In this document: positions 25,501 to 36,598 of the stretch, in pieces | Numbering within the stretch: the stretch's first letter is position 1 | How the letters are laid out: every line of letters begins with the position of its first letter | Source: Alentia gelatinosa | Taxonomy: Eukaryota > Annelida > Polychaeta > Phyllodocida > Polynoidae | DNA length: 64,000 bases | Assembly: GCA_950022655.1 (NCBI GenBank) | Contig: OX465589.1 | Span: 31,659,970-31,723,969, forward strand | Direction of reading: 5' to 3' | Program-made: the position numbers and the translations under genes | Notes under the pieces: model-generated | Database searches by the model: none | The model's input: only the letters and a program-made list of their open reading frames with translations | What the model was told of the DNA's origin: nothing

Positions 25501-27280
25501 ACTAGGACAGATGAGACAGATTTAAGCAGGGTGAGGTGAGACAGACAGAGGCAGGGTATGACAGACATTGGCAGGGTGAGGTGAGACAGACTCAGGCAGG
25601 GTGAGACAGAATTGGGAATGCTGAAGAGAGACAGACTCAGGCAGGGTGAGATAGACTTCGGCAGGGCGAGATTTGGTAGGCCAATGTAGGCTGTAGTGGG
25701 CAAGACAGAGGCAGGGTGAGGTGAGACAGACATGGGCAGGTTGAGGTGAGACAGACTAGGGCAGGTGAGACAGACTGGGGCAGGTTGAGGTGAGACAGAC
25801 AGGGGCAGGGTTAGGTAAGATAGACTCGGGCATGGTGAGACAGACTGGGGCAGGGTGAGGTGAGACAAACTAGGGCAGGTGAGACAGACTTTGGCAGGAT
25901 GAGGTGAGACAGACAGAGGCAGGGTATGACAGACACGGGCAGGATGAGGTGAGACAGAGTAGGGCGGGGTGAGACAGACTTTGGCAGGGTGAGGTGAGAC
26001 AGACTCAGGCAGGGTGAGACAGACCAAGGCAGGGTGAGGTGGGGACAGTGAGACAGACTTGGGCAGGGTGAGGTGTGACAAACTAGAGCAGAGTTGGCCA
26101 GATACAGGCATGGTGAGACAGACAGGGGTAGGGCGAGGTGAGAGAGACTTGGGCAGGGTACAGTGAGACAGACTGGGACAGGGTGAGTCAGTCTCGTGAA
26201 GGGTGAGGGGAGGCAGACATGGGCAGGTGAGCCAGACTGGGGCAGGGTAAGGTGAGACAGACTGGGACAGGGTGAGACAGACATGTGCAGGGTCACGTGT
26301 GATAGGCTAAAGCAGGGTGAGACAGACAGACTCAAGCTGGGTGGGACAGACTCGGGTAGGGTGAGACAGACTCGGGCAGGGTGGGGTGTGCAGACTAGGG
26401 TTTGGTGAGACAGACTTGGGCAGGGTGATTGTGACAGGCTGATGCAGGGTGAGGTGTACCAAACAGAGGCAGTGTTAGGTGAGACAGACTAGGGCAGGGT
26501 GAGGTGAGATAGACTTGGGCAGGGTGATTGTGACAGGCTGATGCAGGGTGAGGTGTGCCAAACAGAGGCAGGGTTAGGTGAGACAGACTAGGGCAGGGGG
26601 ACGAAAACTTGGGCAGGGAAGGTGAGACAGACTAGGGCAGGTGAGACAGATTTGAGTAGGTTGAGGTGGGACAGACAGAGGCAGGGTATGACAGACATGG
26701 GCAGGGTGAGGTGAGACATACTGGGACAGGGTGAGACAGATATGGGCAGGGTAAGATGAGACAGACAGGGGCAGGGTGAGGTGAGACATACTGGGACAGG
26801 GTGAGACAGATATGGGCAGGGTGAGGTGAGACAGACTGGGGCAGGGTATGACAGATACGGGCAGGGTGAGACAGACTTGGGAATGGTGAAGAGAGACAGA
26901 CTGGGGCAGGGTGAGACAGACTCAGGCAGGATGAGACAGAGTTGGGCATGGTGAGGTAAGACAGACTCAGGCAGGGTGAGACAGACTTCGGCAGGGTGAG
27001 TTTTGGCAGGCTGATGTAGGCTGAGGTGAGCACGACAGAGGCAGGTTGAGGTGAGACACACTAGGGCAGGGTGAAACAAACTTGGGCAGGAGAAGGTGAG
27101 ACAGACTTGGACAGGGTGAGGGGAGGCAGACATGGGCAGGTGAGACAGACAGGGGCAGGGTGAGGTGAGATAGACTGGGACAGGGTGAGACAGACTGGGG
27201 CAGGGGGAGGTGAGACAGACTAGGGCAGGGTGAGGTGAGACAGACTTGGGCAGGGTGAGGTGAGACAGACTAGGGCGATC
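10555..27280 (+). repeat. 16.7-kb minisatellite array, ~20-bp unit near GAGACAGACTTGGGCAGGGT
   Basis: Several hundred divergent units of about 20 bp follow one another without interruption. The plus strand is strongly purine- and G-rich, with a GGG run in most units. Variants include CTCGGG, CTGGGG and CATGGG in the middle of the unit, and inserted GTGAG pentamers. The long minus-strand frames rich in SLSHLTLPES-type peptides, and plus-strand frames rich in GETDSGRV, are products of this repeat and not genes: they shift frame between copies and have no other coding signal. The flanks at 10555 and 27280 are ordinary AT-rich sequence. Confidence 0.97.
13100..25450 (+). repeat. higher-order repeat zone of the minisatellite, ~2.03-kb period
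   Basis: The string AAGCTTGGACAGGGAAGG recurs near 13291, 15513, 17541, 19565, 20739, 22763 and 24785. Spacings are 2222, 2028, 2024, 1174, 2024 and 2022. The 2222-bp interval is explained by a 194-bp local duplication near 13330-13670; the 1174-bp interval is a copy lacking about 850 bp. Copies look nearly identical over kilobases, whereas units outside the zone (10555-13100 and 25450-27280) are divergent. The AAGCTT sites make the period visible as a restriction ladder. Confidence 0.93.
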
Positions 27281-30200
27281 CCTGTCATATATTTTTACCT
27301 TCATGTCGCCCGTTGCATAGAAATATTTTATGGCATAACTGTGGTATACTGTCACACCATGTTAAGTTTATGGATATCTATATGAGGGGTAGGTTAAAAA
27401 TGTCACTGCCACCACCAATAAAGGAAATGAAACTGACTACAAACTACAACAATTTAACGGCAATTCCTGTTCATTTGTATATTATATTGTGAATTTACAA
27501 ATCAGGACGAGATTTTTTACGGCACGGAACATTTTTTAAAGGTATCTTTAAAGATATAGTCTAGTGATTCGTCATGATATTTGCGCAGTAATGCGTCGCC
27601 ACGCTGGGAATCTATTGACGCGATCCAATGACAGCCGCATGCGCGTTTCCATGAATTCATTGAAGTATGACGACATAATATACACAGCTGTGCTTAATCA
27701 TTGACAATGGACAATGATTTGCTAGAATTCCTCTAACTTGTCACGATGGAGTTCACGTATTATTCTTAGAATTTCAATAAAGAGAAATTTGCTCGTATTA
27801 AAAATAAAAGATAGTGTTTTAAAAAATTTAAAAGGGGAAAAAGCCCTCTAGATAGCCCCCCCCCCCCCCCACACACACACAGGTAAAGCATACAGTAAAG
27901 AATGTTATACCAATCTTTAGATAAGATCCAACCTTTATAGACTATCAAATTGATGTTAAGTTGGTGTCATTTTTAATCAAGACAGCTTTATTATCAAGTA
28001 TGCGACTTCTGGGAAAAGAAGTCCGTGACTGATTAATATGAGTTGATTAGGGTCATCTGACTCCTCATTTAACATCATTCTCTATCATACTCATCAGGTC
28101 ACTTTTGAAACGCTTACTTCCTGTCTATTTCATTTATTATTTGAATATCGAAAACAATTATTTTATCCATTTGCCAGCTTATACAAAACAGACCTAGCCT
28201 ACATACCCATATTTTTCAAAGATATATTAGCCTTTAATATGTATGCTTCGAACACCGAAAATGTTAATGGCGACACAAAATATATTTCTATTTATTCAGT
28301 CATCATATAGAAATTGTTATCGTTGTTTGTCAGTTTTGTAGTTTTCGTGATCCTCCAGTATTCTGCTCGCGGTTGGTATGTTGGCATAAATCAACCCACG
28401 TTATTATTCTATTGAACCCTACCAGGTATTGTTTGCGATTCAACCAGCATACACCCACACCTATACCAACAATAACGTATGCCTAATAAAATAAGGTTCG
28501 CACACGTTTATACATTGCTACATTTAATTATGCAACATAGACAAAGCGGGTAAAAACTTCCCGAAATGGAGGGCCAAAAGAAGGGCGCTTTTTAAAAACC
28601 TAGTGACTTTGTTTTTTGCAAAATGGGTACAAAAAAGTAGCCGAACTTTTCCCCCGTGCAGAGTGGGTGGTAGGGGAAAAGTCTACGACAAATTCCGAAT
28701 ACACTCATCGATATTTCCTGTGACTTTCTGTACCTCACAAAGGAGGACTTTTGTCGGCGGCTTTTGGGCCCAAATTAGTAAGTGTAGAGTTGTTTTCCCT
28801 TTCGTCACAGGCTGGTTCTCCTCGTGACTAATTCATGATTAAGCATTTTAGAATTGTAGATAAGATTTCCCAAGAGTTGAATAGGCCCCATAAGTATTAT
28901 GTGCAAAGGTATTATTCTGTAGTTCCTTTGCTCTCGTATCAATGTCCGTTATATCCACAGCTCGCTGAGTTTTCGATAGCCTTAACATATTTCGTCCAAT
29001 AAATACAGGGCCTCCTGTTTGTATTACTCTTCTTAGCATTTGGAAAAGTGGGATATAACTTCCAGCAATTTGTGGATTATCTTTAATAAAATTAGTTGCG
29101 CCGCCGGATGACCGGGGAAACATGTTCAAACCGGGGACAAGTAGTTGTTGACACACATGTTAGATTTGCGATGATAATCCAGTTTTTAGGAGGAATATCT
29201 CCGCTCCCTGCGAGTAGTCAGTCGCCGCGCTGACTCTATAAATATCTACGCTGTAAAAACTGAGAGAAGACTGCAAAATCTATGATCAGCCGCCGGAGAT
29301 TGCAGCCCAACTCTAGAACTCACACGTGTTAGATATTGAATATTCCAGTTTAATTTCCATGATATAACAAAGAAATCTGGCAGATTGACATGTACGGCCA
29401 GTTCATATTCAAGCTGGAACAGCAGCTGTGAACACAAACGCCTATATCAATATATAACATGTCCGCGAGACACTGCGGACACATTGTAATAGACGAAATA
29501 AATTCGTTATAGTACCATTCATACAAACTTATTTTATATCAAATTCTTAGGTAATTAAATGGCCGCTTAATTGAAAATAGTCTCTATATGTTCTCATATT
29601 ATTTACTTGGTAGAAAGAGTAAGGATGACAGCTTTGGATAAAATAGTCGACCATATGGTTGAGCCTATTCAATAGAAAACTTACATAGGATTATTTTCCA
29701 ATCTGAGAAACTCAGCTAGCAAGTCATACGAGATAGGTGTGCCTTATCAAGCTCTCTGAGTATAGAAATTCTTTTAAAACAAAATAAGATAAGATTCAGT
29801 CGGCCCTCATCTGTATATATATATATCCATTATTTCAACAAGAAACACGATCGAACCGCCTGAGAGGAATATAAGGGTTGAAGCAGTAACTTGCAGTTGT
29901 ATTGCAGTATGATAAACAAGATGTAAACTGAAGGCATTAAACTTCCAGTACAATGGAACTTTGCAAGCGATCATAGAAAAGCATACAATATCATGAGAAC
30001 TTTCTTTTCCTCTGCCCTATGCTGCTGTCATATGTAAGGTCCAGTCAGCATGTAATTGTTATTCTTTTTCTTGTTGTGTTTTAGAATGGTCTGTCTGTGT
30101 ACTGTACTTGGGACTATTATCCCCAAATGTCATGTGTACTTCGTAAATGTAATTCTTCTGAAGATTAGATCTTTAAGAGATTGATACACTTTAATAGGGA

Positions 30201-30530
30201 TTTCACTCATCAAAGTATACTTTCTAGAAAACAACGTTTGAAAATATTAAGGTTGAATATTCAAACAAACCAAAAAATAAATAAAAGGGCTGTTTATAAA
30301 ATACATCCCCAGAAATGTTACTGTTAGGAAGGAAAGAAATGAACAAAAATTGCTGTACAGTTTGCGTTACTATCTAGATGTAACTATTTGAGAAGAAACT
30401 GAATAAAATTCCCTTGATAAAAAAAAGAAAAAGAAAAAAAAAGAAACACGATCGACTTTTAAACAGTTAAATGTTGACTTTAAGTCTCGAATGACTCACC
30501 CACACTATGTTCGGGAACAGATTGTACTTA
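27281..30530. other. intergenic region, no gene recognised
   Basis: AT-rich sequence with a poly-C/CA tract near 27858-27882. An open minus-strand frame at 28848-29156 has no recognisable domain. A CTATAAATA box lies near 29233 and a small hairpin GTCCGC-N8-GCGGAC near 29460, but neither precedes a recognisable gene. Confidence 0.5.
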
Positions 30531-30713
30531 TTGATATATGACGTCACTGCCACAGAATCTCCACTGGAGAGAATAACACGAACCCGGCATGCACCACTGC
30601 ACCAATCAGACCCCACTCGCAGCATCCCCACCAGGAGACCTTACCGGTGATCCTGACCTGAATGCCACTCTGTAGGAGGAGACGGTGCTGCGTGCTTTGA
30701 CGTGCTTTGACGT
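30492..30713 (+). promoter_or_regulatory. candidate promoter elements: AP-1 site, CRE and two CRE half-sites
   Basis: Upstream of the secreted-protein start codon at 30777 there is TGACTCA (30492-30498), a full palindromic CRE TGACGTCA (30539-30546), and two TGACGT half-sites (30698-30703, 30708-30713) inside a tandem duplication of GTGCTTTGAC. The motif clustering next to a signal-peptide exon suggests control by AP-1/CREB-type factors. This is inferred from motifs only; no TATA box was placed. Confidence 0.4.
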
Positions 30714-30776
30714 GCTTATCTCTCAACGGCATCTCTCAACGGTAGCGGGAGACTGGTCTACGGACAGGGCACCAGG

Positions 30777-30830
30777 ATGGTACCCATTTACAGGCATGTC
30801 TACCTGGTAATCTGCCTCCTCACCATCACG
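30777..30830 (+). CDS. secreted protein exon 1, signal peptide
   Basis: Eighteen codons from ATG to the donor ATCACG|GTAAGA. The short positively charged start followed by a hydrophobic core is a standard secretory signal, and the predicted cleavage falls just after the exon junction (TYCYPST). Confidence 0.75.
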
Positions 30831-32796
30831 GTAAGATACCATTACTCCACTTCCATTTACGCGGTACTTGTTAAATTTGAAAATAGGTTGAAAATAGATT
30901 TACAGGTCCTCTTGAAATACAGAAGCTGCGATGGGCATGTGCAAAAAACAGTCACCACATGACCAATTTGCAGCCGACTCTGTTTTCACCCAACGACATT
31001 AAACACTTTCCATGAAAGGATAAACGAATATCATTATTTGGAAATATCTTGAAACTTTGCTATATTTTTACGTACTGTGGGCAAGTTGGAATGTATCTAA
31101 TAAAAGTAACGGGGTTCGGGGAGGGGGCACTAAACGCAGGTCGCATCTTAATCCCCAGCTTTGGAATAAGGTGTAATGGGGCCATGCCTCCCCCCCCCCC
31201 CCCCCACCTGATTGCTGAAAGTAGGGGGATCCAGACAATATTTTGCACCACCACCTCTTTTAGGCCTCTTTATCCTATCCCTAATAAAAAAAACTTCATA
31301 GGCTTAACATTAGTGGACTGTATTTAGTCTACAGTGCAGGAAAATGAAATTTATCGCTCTAGTGGGATACAGTTGTCAAATGACATCATTTGAAAAGCGA
31401 CCAATTATCACTGATTATCGGTGGATTTTATGTTATTTCTTAATTTGCTGAAGTAATTTAGATGGGGTAGGATAAATTCAAAACCAAACTCGAGTTAGTT
31501 GTGTTGTTTATCACACTCCGACAATGTCGCGTATCACTGCACTCGGCTTTGCCTCGCGCAGGAATACGCAACATTGCCGTCGTGCGATAAACAACAACAC
31601 AACTAACTCTTGTTTGCTTTCTCCTAGGGATCTTATACTATATACATGTACAGATATGATCATGCATATTTTCTGTATGTATATTCAAGTTTGTAGGTTG
31701 GGTTTATGTTTTGCTACCTCGGGATTTTCTTCCTATGCCCTTGTTTTAGATATTTATTTTGGAAATACACATCCCATGCCCAATGTTTCTAAGTAGAAGT
31801 CCCTGCGAGTACGCAGAAAATAAATTAGAAATCGTTGTCTATATACTGTTATTTATTCTCTTTTTTCAGTATTGCTATCCAAGTACTGAGCTTGATGAAA
31901 TACCCCCAGAAATACAATCTTCTGGTGAGGTTTACAGTGGGGATGGAGATGCATCAGGAAGCTCCGGATCTGACCACACTGAGAAGGAAGTTCAGGGGGG
32001 GAATCTCAACATGAGTGTGTATCAGGAGCTGAGAGACAAACTCAGCATGCTAATTGCTCAGAAACAGTCCCAGAAAAAAACACAGAATAACCACATAGCT
32101 CCACCCCCAACACCTTCACCAGCGTCTGGCACACTCCATGGCTTTGCTGGTACACCTCCTGATGGCAACGTGCGTGTTCCTACCAGGACCCCAACACCCG
32201 AACTGTTCCCCGATTCTGTCCAGCATCCAGGCCCAGACGACAGTACAACGCCGCCGAGAATTCCAGATGGTGTCGCAGTAGACCCAGATTTTTCTGGGCA
32301 TTCCGCTGTGTCTGAAGCCAAGAGGTCCATCAGAAAACTTCTTTCTGTGACAACTGGAAACACACCGACGACCAAGGCGCCGTCAAACTCTATGCCACCA
32401 TTACAGATGCTGATACAGATTGCTAAAGAAATCATGGTAGACTTGAGTAAGAATCAGGGTAGCGGTGACATGTCAGTGGCTGCTGCTGCTGATAACAACA
32501 CAGAGACAGATATGCTGGTAATGAAGTCTGGGGAGAGCGGAGATGGTTCAGGTGACAGTTCCGATAACTCAGATAAGAGTTCTGATAACAGCTCAGAAGG
32601 TTCAGACGAAGCCGACAACGATGGAAGCGGCAGCCGTCAAACTGGATCCGTAGACAAGTTATCTAATGAAGTTGACCGCCATCACGATGGTCAAGACTCG
32701 TTTGTCAATAATCTGCTAGGACCCAAAGTGAACAAGTGGGGTTTTAAAAAGCATCAAATGGCGACCCAAGATGGATCTGGTTCAGGTCAAAAGTAA
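30777..32796 (+). CDS. secreted acidic Ser-Gly-rich protein, proteoglycan core-like, two coding exons
   Basis: Coding join 30777-30830 and 31870-32796, phase 0, 326 residues. Exon 1 supplies a signal peptide (R6-H7, then a hydrophobic run VYLVICLLTIT). The rest has no cysteine beyond the likely cleavage region and looks disordered. Residues 35-53 hold four Ser-Gly dipeptides among acidic residues; about 92-165 is Pro/Thr-rich; 235-278 is a Ser/Asp/Glu/Gly block with further Ser-Gly sites; the end is DGSGSGQK. Ser-Gly next to acidic residues is the known context for xylose-linked glycosaminoglycan chains, so a small secreted chondroitin/heparan-sulfate proteoglycan is the best guess. I do not recognise a named family. 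A biomineral-matrix acidic protein is the main alternative. One dibasic site (KR near AKRSIRK) is present, but there is no repeated peptide layout of a prohormone. Confidence 0.75.
31271..31608 (+). mobile_element. composite foldback element, copy C, in the secreted-protein intron
   Basis: The body starts TATCCTATCCCTAATA with the core TCATAGGCTTAACATTAG and ends GGGGTAGGATA (31464-31474). The hairpin (31494-31608) has a stem starting GTTAGTTGTGTTGTTTATC and an apex CTCG-GCTTTGC-CTCG. The stem is unrelated to those of copies A, B or F. Confidence 0.85.
31870..32796 (+). CDS. secreted protein exon 2, Ser-Gly/acidic domains
   Basis: The acceptor is a strong pyrimidine tract ending TTTTTTCAG at 31869. 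The frame continues from YCYPSTELDEIPPEIQ to the stop TAA at 32794-32796. Open sequence extends upstream of the acceptor to 31759, but that part lies in the intron and overlaps no signal peptide. Confidence 0.8.
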   Translation, partial: YCYPSTELDEIPPEIQSSGEVYSGDGDASGSSGSDHTEKEVQGGNLNMSVYQELRDKLSMLIAQKQSQKKTQNNHIAPPPTPSPASGTLHGFAGTPPDGNVRVPTRTPTPELFPDSVQHPGPDDSTTPPRIPDGVAVDPDFSGHSAVSEAKRSIRKLLSVTTGNTPTTKAPSNSMPPLQMLIQIAKEIMVDLSKNQGSGDMSVAAAADNNTETDMLVMKSGESGDGSGDSSDNSDKSSDNSSEGSDEADNDGSGSRQTGSVDKLSNEVDRHHDGQDSFVNNLLGPKVNKWGFKKHQMATQDGSGSGQK

Positions 32797-33349
32797 CCAT
32801 CCACTTCAGTGGATTTGTTTTCAATTCACCCAGCAAGGGAATTAAAGTATGAACAGAAATCTCCGATAGAAGTGAAATGAAAAAACCCGAGAAAAAATAA
32901 CAAATGATAAAGAAATCAAGTGGCTGTCAAAAAGTTTCGTTTTATATACTGTTGGAACTTGGGACGATAATATTTGGGACGATAATATTTGTAGGGCGAC
33001 TTGTTAATGTAAATCTCCTTGTTTTACATACGGTTTATGATTAGGCCTCTGTAAGAATACAAAACACATAACTTGATCTATGTGGACTTCTTAAAAGGTT
33101 TATTAGTTTCATTTGCTTGGTACAGGGGCATGCCGCATACAGATGATATTAGCATTAAAAGTAAAGTTCTATTTGCATCTAAAGCAACCTCATGGGAGGT
33201 GAACAAATTGTCTGAAAAAATATGAAAGCCAATGTGACAAGACAATTGTGAAAGTTAAAATCAAATCTCCCTAAACTTCAAATGTTGTTTTTGAGGAAGG
33301 CAAATCTGTTTGGAAAGGGGATATTCTATTTTATAAAAACGTTCGGTCT

Positions 33350-33355
33350 AATAAA
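33350..33355 (+). terminator. candidate polyadenylation signal of the secreted-protein gene
   Basis: AATAAA, with a second AATAAA about ten bases on, lies about 550 bp after the stop codon. It is the first canonical hexamer pair seen downstream. Confidence 0.4.
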
Positions 33356-34241
33356 ATAACAATAAAAATACCGTTCAAATGTTTGTCTGTTTGCTTATTC
33401 AACATCCCAGAGGACACAGCATATATATATATATAGGCACTATCTCAGGGTTCAGTTTTTCTCAACGATGAGATGAATGATACTGGAGAACTTGCCCAGG
33501 CATTTATTTACTCGCCCCGAAACGAATTGCCTCGAAATCTCCCGACATTGTTATGAAAACATATTTATACCGATAAATATAAACAAGGGGGGCTAGTATC
33601 TGAAGGGGGTCGACTTCGCGGGTTCAGTTCTCCAATAACCAATCAGGATATATCCACTGGTTGGATCTAAGACGTTCATTTCTATTAAAACCGATATACA
33701 TAATGATATAATTAACATGTTGAACGCGGAAAGTACTAGCTGGACGAAACGTTATCTGCGCATCACATTCAACAGAACACAGCTATACTTTATATCTCGC
33801 CAATTTTATTTCATCCAATTTCCATGCATACGTCTCCCTAAACAGAGATACTAAATTGCAAAATGATATCCAAAGTAACGATGTAGAAAACCCACAAACG
33901 CCCAATAAAGGGAAGTCAAAAGACATGGAAACAGTTCGAAACGCCCACTTCGAGTTTCTGTATTAGTGTACTGAATCTGTCGACGTTTATCCAGAAAATG
34001 ATAACCATTTCCATTCTCGATTATACCAAAACCCATACCCCTAGCTATGCAACTATTACTGGATATGTTATTTTATTTATAATATCCATTCAAATGCGCA
34101 CATGACTTCTACACCAAACCGGACAACTTAACAAACGAACTTAAAATCATGAACAACAATGCGAGTCAACAATACCAATTTCAAAATAAACTGTTATATC
34201 TTAAAGTCATAAAGACGATTTAATAACTTACAGACAATGCC

Positions 34242-34268
34242 CTGATGAAGGCCACACAGGTCCGAAAC
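34242..34268 (+). ncRNA. hammerhead-ribozyme-core-like motif
   Basis: CTGATGA and CGAAAC flank a short hairpin (GGCC-ACACA-GGTC). CUGAUGA...GAAA is the conserved hammerhead core, and such motifs are known in Penelope-like retroelements. The outer sequences CAATG and CATTG pair directly with each other, which is not the usual hammerhead connectivity, and I found no clear cleavage-site strand. It may be a degenerate copy or only a repeat with a similar string. Confidence 0.25.
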
Positions 34269-34989
34269 ATTGGTACCCCATGGACAATAAACTCAAAAAT
34301 TCATGTTCTCCAAAGGACCTCTTCCATAAGAATTGTCTGAACACACAACGGATTGGTGAGTGGCATGTGCTCTATTTCCCATCATTTAATAACTTAGGGA
34401 TAGTACCAGCAAATACAGAGATCAAGGAGTTAAATCAAAGATCACAACCTCAGGTAACTGCTACCAAAGTTACCTTCACATTTACCACGCACTTTCACTA
34501 CGAACTCAGCAAACGAGAAAAAGTCACTAGACTATCATGATAAAAAATACAATTATAAGTTGCGATAATGACCGATAAGTCAAGTTAGTCTTTACTGATA
34601 GTCAAGTCCTGTCTTATAATTAGTGTATTTTTTTCTTTTTTTACAATTAGTATAAAGTGGAGTTATATAGCAGCGCCTCTGTTATCACTTAGCTATATGA
34701 TCTCCACGAGATGTTTATATATATCCTTTTTAATATAAGAGCAGTTTTTTTTTAATATAGTTCTCACGGAAGGTTTAGCATGATTGATGACTCAAGATGA
34801 ATTAATATGCTTGATGATTACCATGACTTAACATGCTTACACCTTGCACACAACGACACACTCACTTTACTTACATGTAAATAACAAGGTGATATTCTTT
34901 TTGTATCAACCTTATAAATCCTGATTCGTTTACATCGCCATGTTTACCCATCAATTCCAGACAGGTCGTGTGACTTTAAACATATAAGA

Positions 34990-35255
34990 CATCAACATCT
35001 ATTATTGATTCTCATCGACCCGATCGCCGAATAGGATCGGGAACAATGATATCGATGTACGAGGGTACCCGACCCTCACAGATTCTGATCGGCCATTACC
35101 CACATTACCGATTCTCGTCGGGATAGTCATAAAATCGGATCGGTAAAGTGCGTGTATCGACAAAAATTACGCTGATTCTGAGTGACCACACGGATTGGTC
35201 TGGAGAAAGTATCATCGGAAAAAGTCGGCGTGTCAATGTCTTATAAATTTCAAAT
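34990..35255. repeat. diverged fragment of the large palindromic (ATAAGACACC) family
   Basis: It shares the strings ATCGATGTACG, GACCCGAT, GTGCGT and a closing TGTCTTATA with the palindromes at 49 and 54 kb, in the same order as one arm. It is older and more diverged. Confidence 0.55.
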
Positions 35256-35577
35256 ACCATATACAAAACAGGTTGGCTTCTACTTACGTGTAACAATTGC
35301 GGACTGATCTGCCAGATTATCGAGAGGGTGATATCACCTGTGTGCCACCCTCAGAAATGACTCCACGCACCATGGTTATACACTTATTTCACTGTGGAAT
35401 TGGATCATTTTCTCTAGATTAACCATTATAATCCTTGTTCAGGTCTGAATTTAGAAATTTCAATTTTGATTAGCACTTATTACGCTGGCAGAGTAAGCGT
35501 CGGTTACATTACAAAGCCACAATCTCAGCTTGAAAAGTCCTGTTGTAAGTCATGACCAGATAATGTAATATTTTATC

Positions 35578-35876
35578 GTAAAACTGGATGAGGTTTAATC
35601 TTGGCCACCGTATTCCACGACTGGAGTTTGGCAAAGTGACTTCATGAGGAGAAGCCGAGTGAAATCCGGAGCCAAAACTTCAGGAGTGGCATGCGGTGGC
35701 CAAGATTAAAACGAATCAGGTTTTGATTTTATCCTACCCTATCTCCTCGATTTTGGAATATTACGTGATAACAATGCTGTATGCCACTAGTGGCATATAA
35801 AACACCGTATGCCAGTCAGCGTGGCATACGGAAACCCAATGTTAAGCCTATGGGATTTTATATTAGGGGTAGGATA
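35578..35876 (-). mobile_element. composite foldback element, copy D
   Basis: It is nearly the reverse complement of copy B over its whole length: the same body ends (TATCCTACCC), the same CATACGG/GGCATAC inner palindromes and the same hairpin stem. The apex reads CTCG-GCTTCTC-CTCA. The two copies therefore give direct evidence for element boundaries. Confidence 0.85.
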
Positions 35877-36099
35877 AATATTAAAAATTGTTTACCGCTC
35901 ATTGAGTACGAGTTACCATACTCACAAGCCTGTTAAGTAAGAGTTCCCAATGGACGCTTATACCAAGCTTAAGAACCACCCACCTTGTTGTACATGCTAC
36001 CAAACGAAATGAGGTTTGACGATTATTTAGTCTTCGTTCCGTGAATAACCATTCATCCTCATCGAGTTTTGTAGCATGTACAAGCAATGTGAGTTGTTC

Positions 36100-36105
36100 T
36101 TTATT
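36100..36105 (-). terminator. candidate polyadenylation signal of NT5C3
   Basis: AATAAA on the minus strand, about 360 bp after the NT5C3 stop codon. Confidence 0.35.
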
Positions 36106-36463
36106 TATCATATACCCAAAATTAATAAAATTGTACTATAAATTACTAGATGCCATGTGGAAGTAAAGTTCCACATTCTCCCATTGCCTCCGTATAACAG
36201 TGTCCGGAACAGGGTTCCGTACACAATATATACGTCATGAGGAGCAGCAGTAGGTAACCATTTAAGTACTGCACACTCTTCGTGTGAGCTGACAGGTATA
36301 TAATAAACCCTAAAGTCATCCTGTTTAAGTTATTACTAGATGATATATGTTAAAGCCGTCCTGTTTGAAGTCTCGATTAGATGACATGCGATATATGCCA
36401 TCCTGTTTTATGATGTTAAATCTGTCCTTTTAGAAGTCGTGATGAGATGACGTGTGATGTACG

Positions 36464-36598
36464 CTAAAGCTCGTCGTATTTGGGGTCTGCAGTCTGTTGT
36501 AGCACTTTGTTGAGGATGGCGTTGGCGACGTCCATCGTCTCGTCCTCCACCAGCACCACGTCGTACAGGTTCATGTAGTTCTTGAGCCGGTTATCTAT
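36464..36598 (-). CDS. NT5C3: NT5C3 exon 9 (C-terminus)
   Basis: The acceptor TTGCAG precedes IDNRLKNYMNLYDVVLVED; it aligns with the end of vertebrate NT5C3, but extends about ten residues beyond the usual ...NKVL end to finish PKYDEL then TAG. Confidence 0.9.
   Translation of the reverse strand: MDNRLKNYMNLYDVVLVEDETMDVANAILNKVLQQTADPKYDEL

Larger units (their letters stand above)
32797..36463. other. intergenic region between two converging genes
   Basis: It separates the plus-strand secreted-protein gene from the minus-strand 5'-nucleotidase gene. It contains polyadenylation signals of both, a hammerhead-like motif, a fragment of the large palindromic family and foldback copy D, all listed separately. 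No further gene is supported. Confidence 0.6.

Noticed and set aside
10555..27280. CRISPR-like regular repeats
   Set aside because: Units are contiguous without unique spacers, and the window is eukaryotic.
10492..27355. Dozens of open frames on both strands through the 20-bp minisatellite (SLSHLTLPES- and GETDSGRV-type peptides)
   Set aside because: The unit simply lacks stops in most registers. Frames begin and end at indels between units, have no splice or start context and no domain, and repeat with the 2.03-kb period.
28848..29156. 102-codon minus-strand frame as a gene
   Set aside because: No recognisable domain, no clear splice context and AT-rich flanks; not enough to call.
31759..31869. 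Upstream extension of the secreted-protein frame to an ATG at 31759
   Set aside because: The region ends in a strong pyrimidine-tract acceptor, and exon 1 at 30777 supplies a proper signal peptide in matching phase.
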